Assembly (NCBI RefSeq): GCF_014529935.1
Contig: NZ_JACVFC010000002.1
Coordinates: forward strand, 372,001 to 436,000
Source: Chitinophaga qingshengii
Lineage (GTDB): Bacteria; Bacteroidota; Bacteroidia; Chitinophagales; Chitinophagaceae
Direction: 5' to 3'
DNA length: 64,000 nucleotides
The notes under the pieces were generated by a model that saw only the letters and a list, made by a program, of their open reading frames with translations, did no database searches and had not been told where the DNA came from. The translations under genes and the position numbers were made by a program. This document shows positions 63,106 through 64,000 of this stretch, one piece after another; within the stretch, counting starts at the first letter, position 1; each line of letters begins with the position of its first letter.

Positions 63106-64000
63106 ATGGACTTCATTGTTAAACGGATCTGGTGGATCACTATTCCCACTGCGCTGGCGGTACTGGCCTTTCAGTTGTACTGGCTGCGGACAGCCTGGCT
63201 GGGACAGCAGGCCAGCTTCGTACAGGTGGCGTCTGACGGTTTACAGAAAGCCTATGACCGTTCCGTGATCAGCTCGGTCAAACAACTGGATAATCCCGGA
63301 CAACATACAGACACCAGCCAGGCTATCCGCCACAAACGTGCCCTCCAGCTCAGCGCGGGCATCAGTATCCCCGATTCTCTCTTATCTTCAGATTCGGCGG
63401 AGGGCAACGGGCTGGTGAAAGTCATCTCCCGGGATAGCAGCGAGGCTAATACGGTGTTTCAGCAAAACTTCCGTTTGCAGGATGCTTCTATAGATATGAA
63501 CCGGTTCCTGGCCGGCATCTTTGCTTTCAGCAACATGGTGGAGGCAGATACCGCCCTGCTGCGCAAATATTACCAGGAGGAGCTGGACAACCGTCATATT
63601 TCCCTGCCTTTCAGGATAGCTATTATTAAGAAAGACACCATCATCACTTCCAATGAACACATAGTGGCTATCCGTTCCACTTCCATACAAACGCCCCGCA
63701 CCATCATTGCCAGGTTCGAAGGCGGCAGCAGTTTCCTGCTTGCCCAAATATTATGGCCACTGGTATTATCTTTCTGTATGGTGTTACTCATCAGCGGTTG
63801 TATATGGGTGTTGTGGCGCATTATCATCCGGCAGAAAAAGCTGGAGACCATGAAAAACGATTTCATCAGTAATATTACCCATGAACTGAAAACGCCGGTA
63901 GCTATTCTTACGGCTACCAATGAAGCGTTACTCACTTTCGGCGGCAGCAAAGACCCCGAAAAAACAGCACGGTACCTGCGGCTGGAGCAGGATGAGCTCC
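63106..64000 (+). CDS. Sensor histidine kinase (3' end outside window)
   Basis: Incomplete gene, open to the window edge; 298 residues are visible. The first membrane helix (ITIPTALAVLAFQLYWLR-like, about residues 9-27) and the second (about 212-238, ending ISGCIWVLWRII) enclose a periplasmic sensor domain of about 180 residues. The HisKA domain starts NDFISNITHELKTPVAIL with His259 as phospho-acceptor. The ATPase domain is cut off. Genes of this type in Bacteroidota are usually followed by an OmpR-type regulator; here that would lie outside. The phased TGTTAA repeats upstream may be its autoregulatory site. ATG 63106 opens directly into the first helix. Confidence 0.88.
   Translation, partial: MDFIVKRIWWITIPTALAVLAFQLYWLRTAWLGQQASFVQVASDGLQKAYDRSVISSVKQLDNPGQHTDTSQAIRHKRALQLSAGISIPDSLLSSDSAEGNGLVKVISRDSSEANTVFQQNFRLQDASIDMNRFLAGIFAFSNMVEADTALLRKYYQEELDNRHISLPFRIAIIKKDTIITSNEHIVAIRSTSIQTPRTIIARFEGGSSFLLAQILWPLVLSFCMVLLISGCIWVLWRIIIRQKKLETMKNDFISNITHELKTPVAILTATNEALLTFGGSKDPEKTARYLRLEQDEL

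Overview
The window looks like a chromosome segment of a Bacteroidota species, most likely Chitinophaga-like (family Chitinophagaceae). The reasons are four SusC/SusD outer-membrane pairs, FecR/ECF-sigma regulation of three of them, promoter boxes of the Bacteroidota type (TTTG, about 20 bases, TAnnTTTG), LytTR/LytS signalling and the YfhO-type and DUF190 genes. No rRNA, tRNA, CRISPR array or insertion sequence was seen.

Layout. 1-1.7 kb: an ADP-ribosyltransferase-like gene behind a small basic-protein gene, with two decayed copies of the small gene next to it. 2.0-7.8 kb: a heavy-metal RND efflux operon (outer-membrane channel, adaptor, DUF190 PII-like protein, CzcA-type pump). 7.9-10.9 kb: TetR regulator, SDR oxidoreductase and DHA2-type MFS exporter, with the same TATACC-N4-GGTATA operator in front of each gene. 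11-14.4 kb: YfhO-like membrane protein, a kinase-less membrane sensor and a 41-residue membrane protein. 14.4-15.4 kb: two paralogous small HTH proteins, each preceded by 14-base units repeated every 21 bases.

15.5-23.4 kb: ECF sigma, FecR, SusC, SusD and a basic-secretory-protein-type metallopeptidase. 23.4-31.4 kb (minus strand): a nucleoside-scavenging operon of ribokinase, SusC, SusD, periplasmic nucleoside hydrolase and a ureide/ribose-type permease. 31.6-36.7 kb: a solenoid-like hypothetical protein, an NMO-like flavoprotein, a QueD-like protein, an Rrf2 regulator and a flavodoxin-like protein. 36.8-43.4 kb and 46-53.8 kb: two more SusC/SusD systems with their own sigma/anti-sigma pair, the second with a secreted thioredoxin. 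Between them lie a GNAT toxin-antitoxin pair and an oxidase-like membrane protein.

53.9-64 kb: VOC protein, Tat-exported sugar-isomerase-like protein, an unannotated 47-residue RiPP (lanthipeptide-like) precursor with no modification genes in view, DUF389 protein, DGPF protein plus ECF42-like sigma, LytTR two-component pair, serine hydrolase lipoprotein, an unknown lipoprotein, and a sensor histidine kinase running off the right edge.

The best candidates for something not described before are the orphan RiPP precursor (55465-55608), the ART-like/small-basic-protein locus with its decaying array (164-1633), and the two HTH paralogues with 21-base phased repeats (14431-15400).
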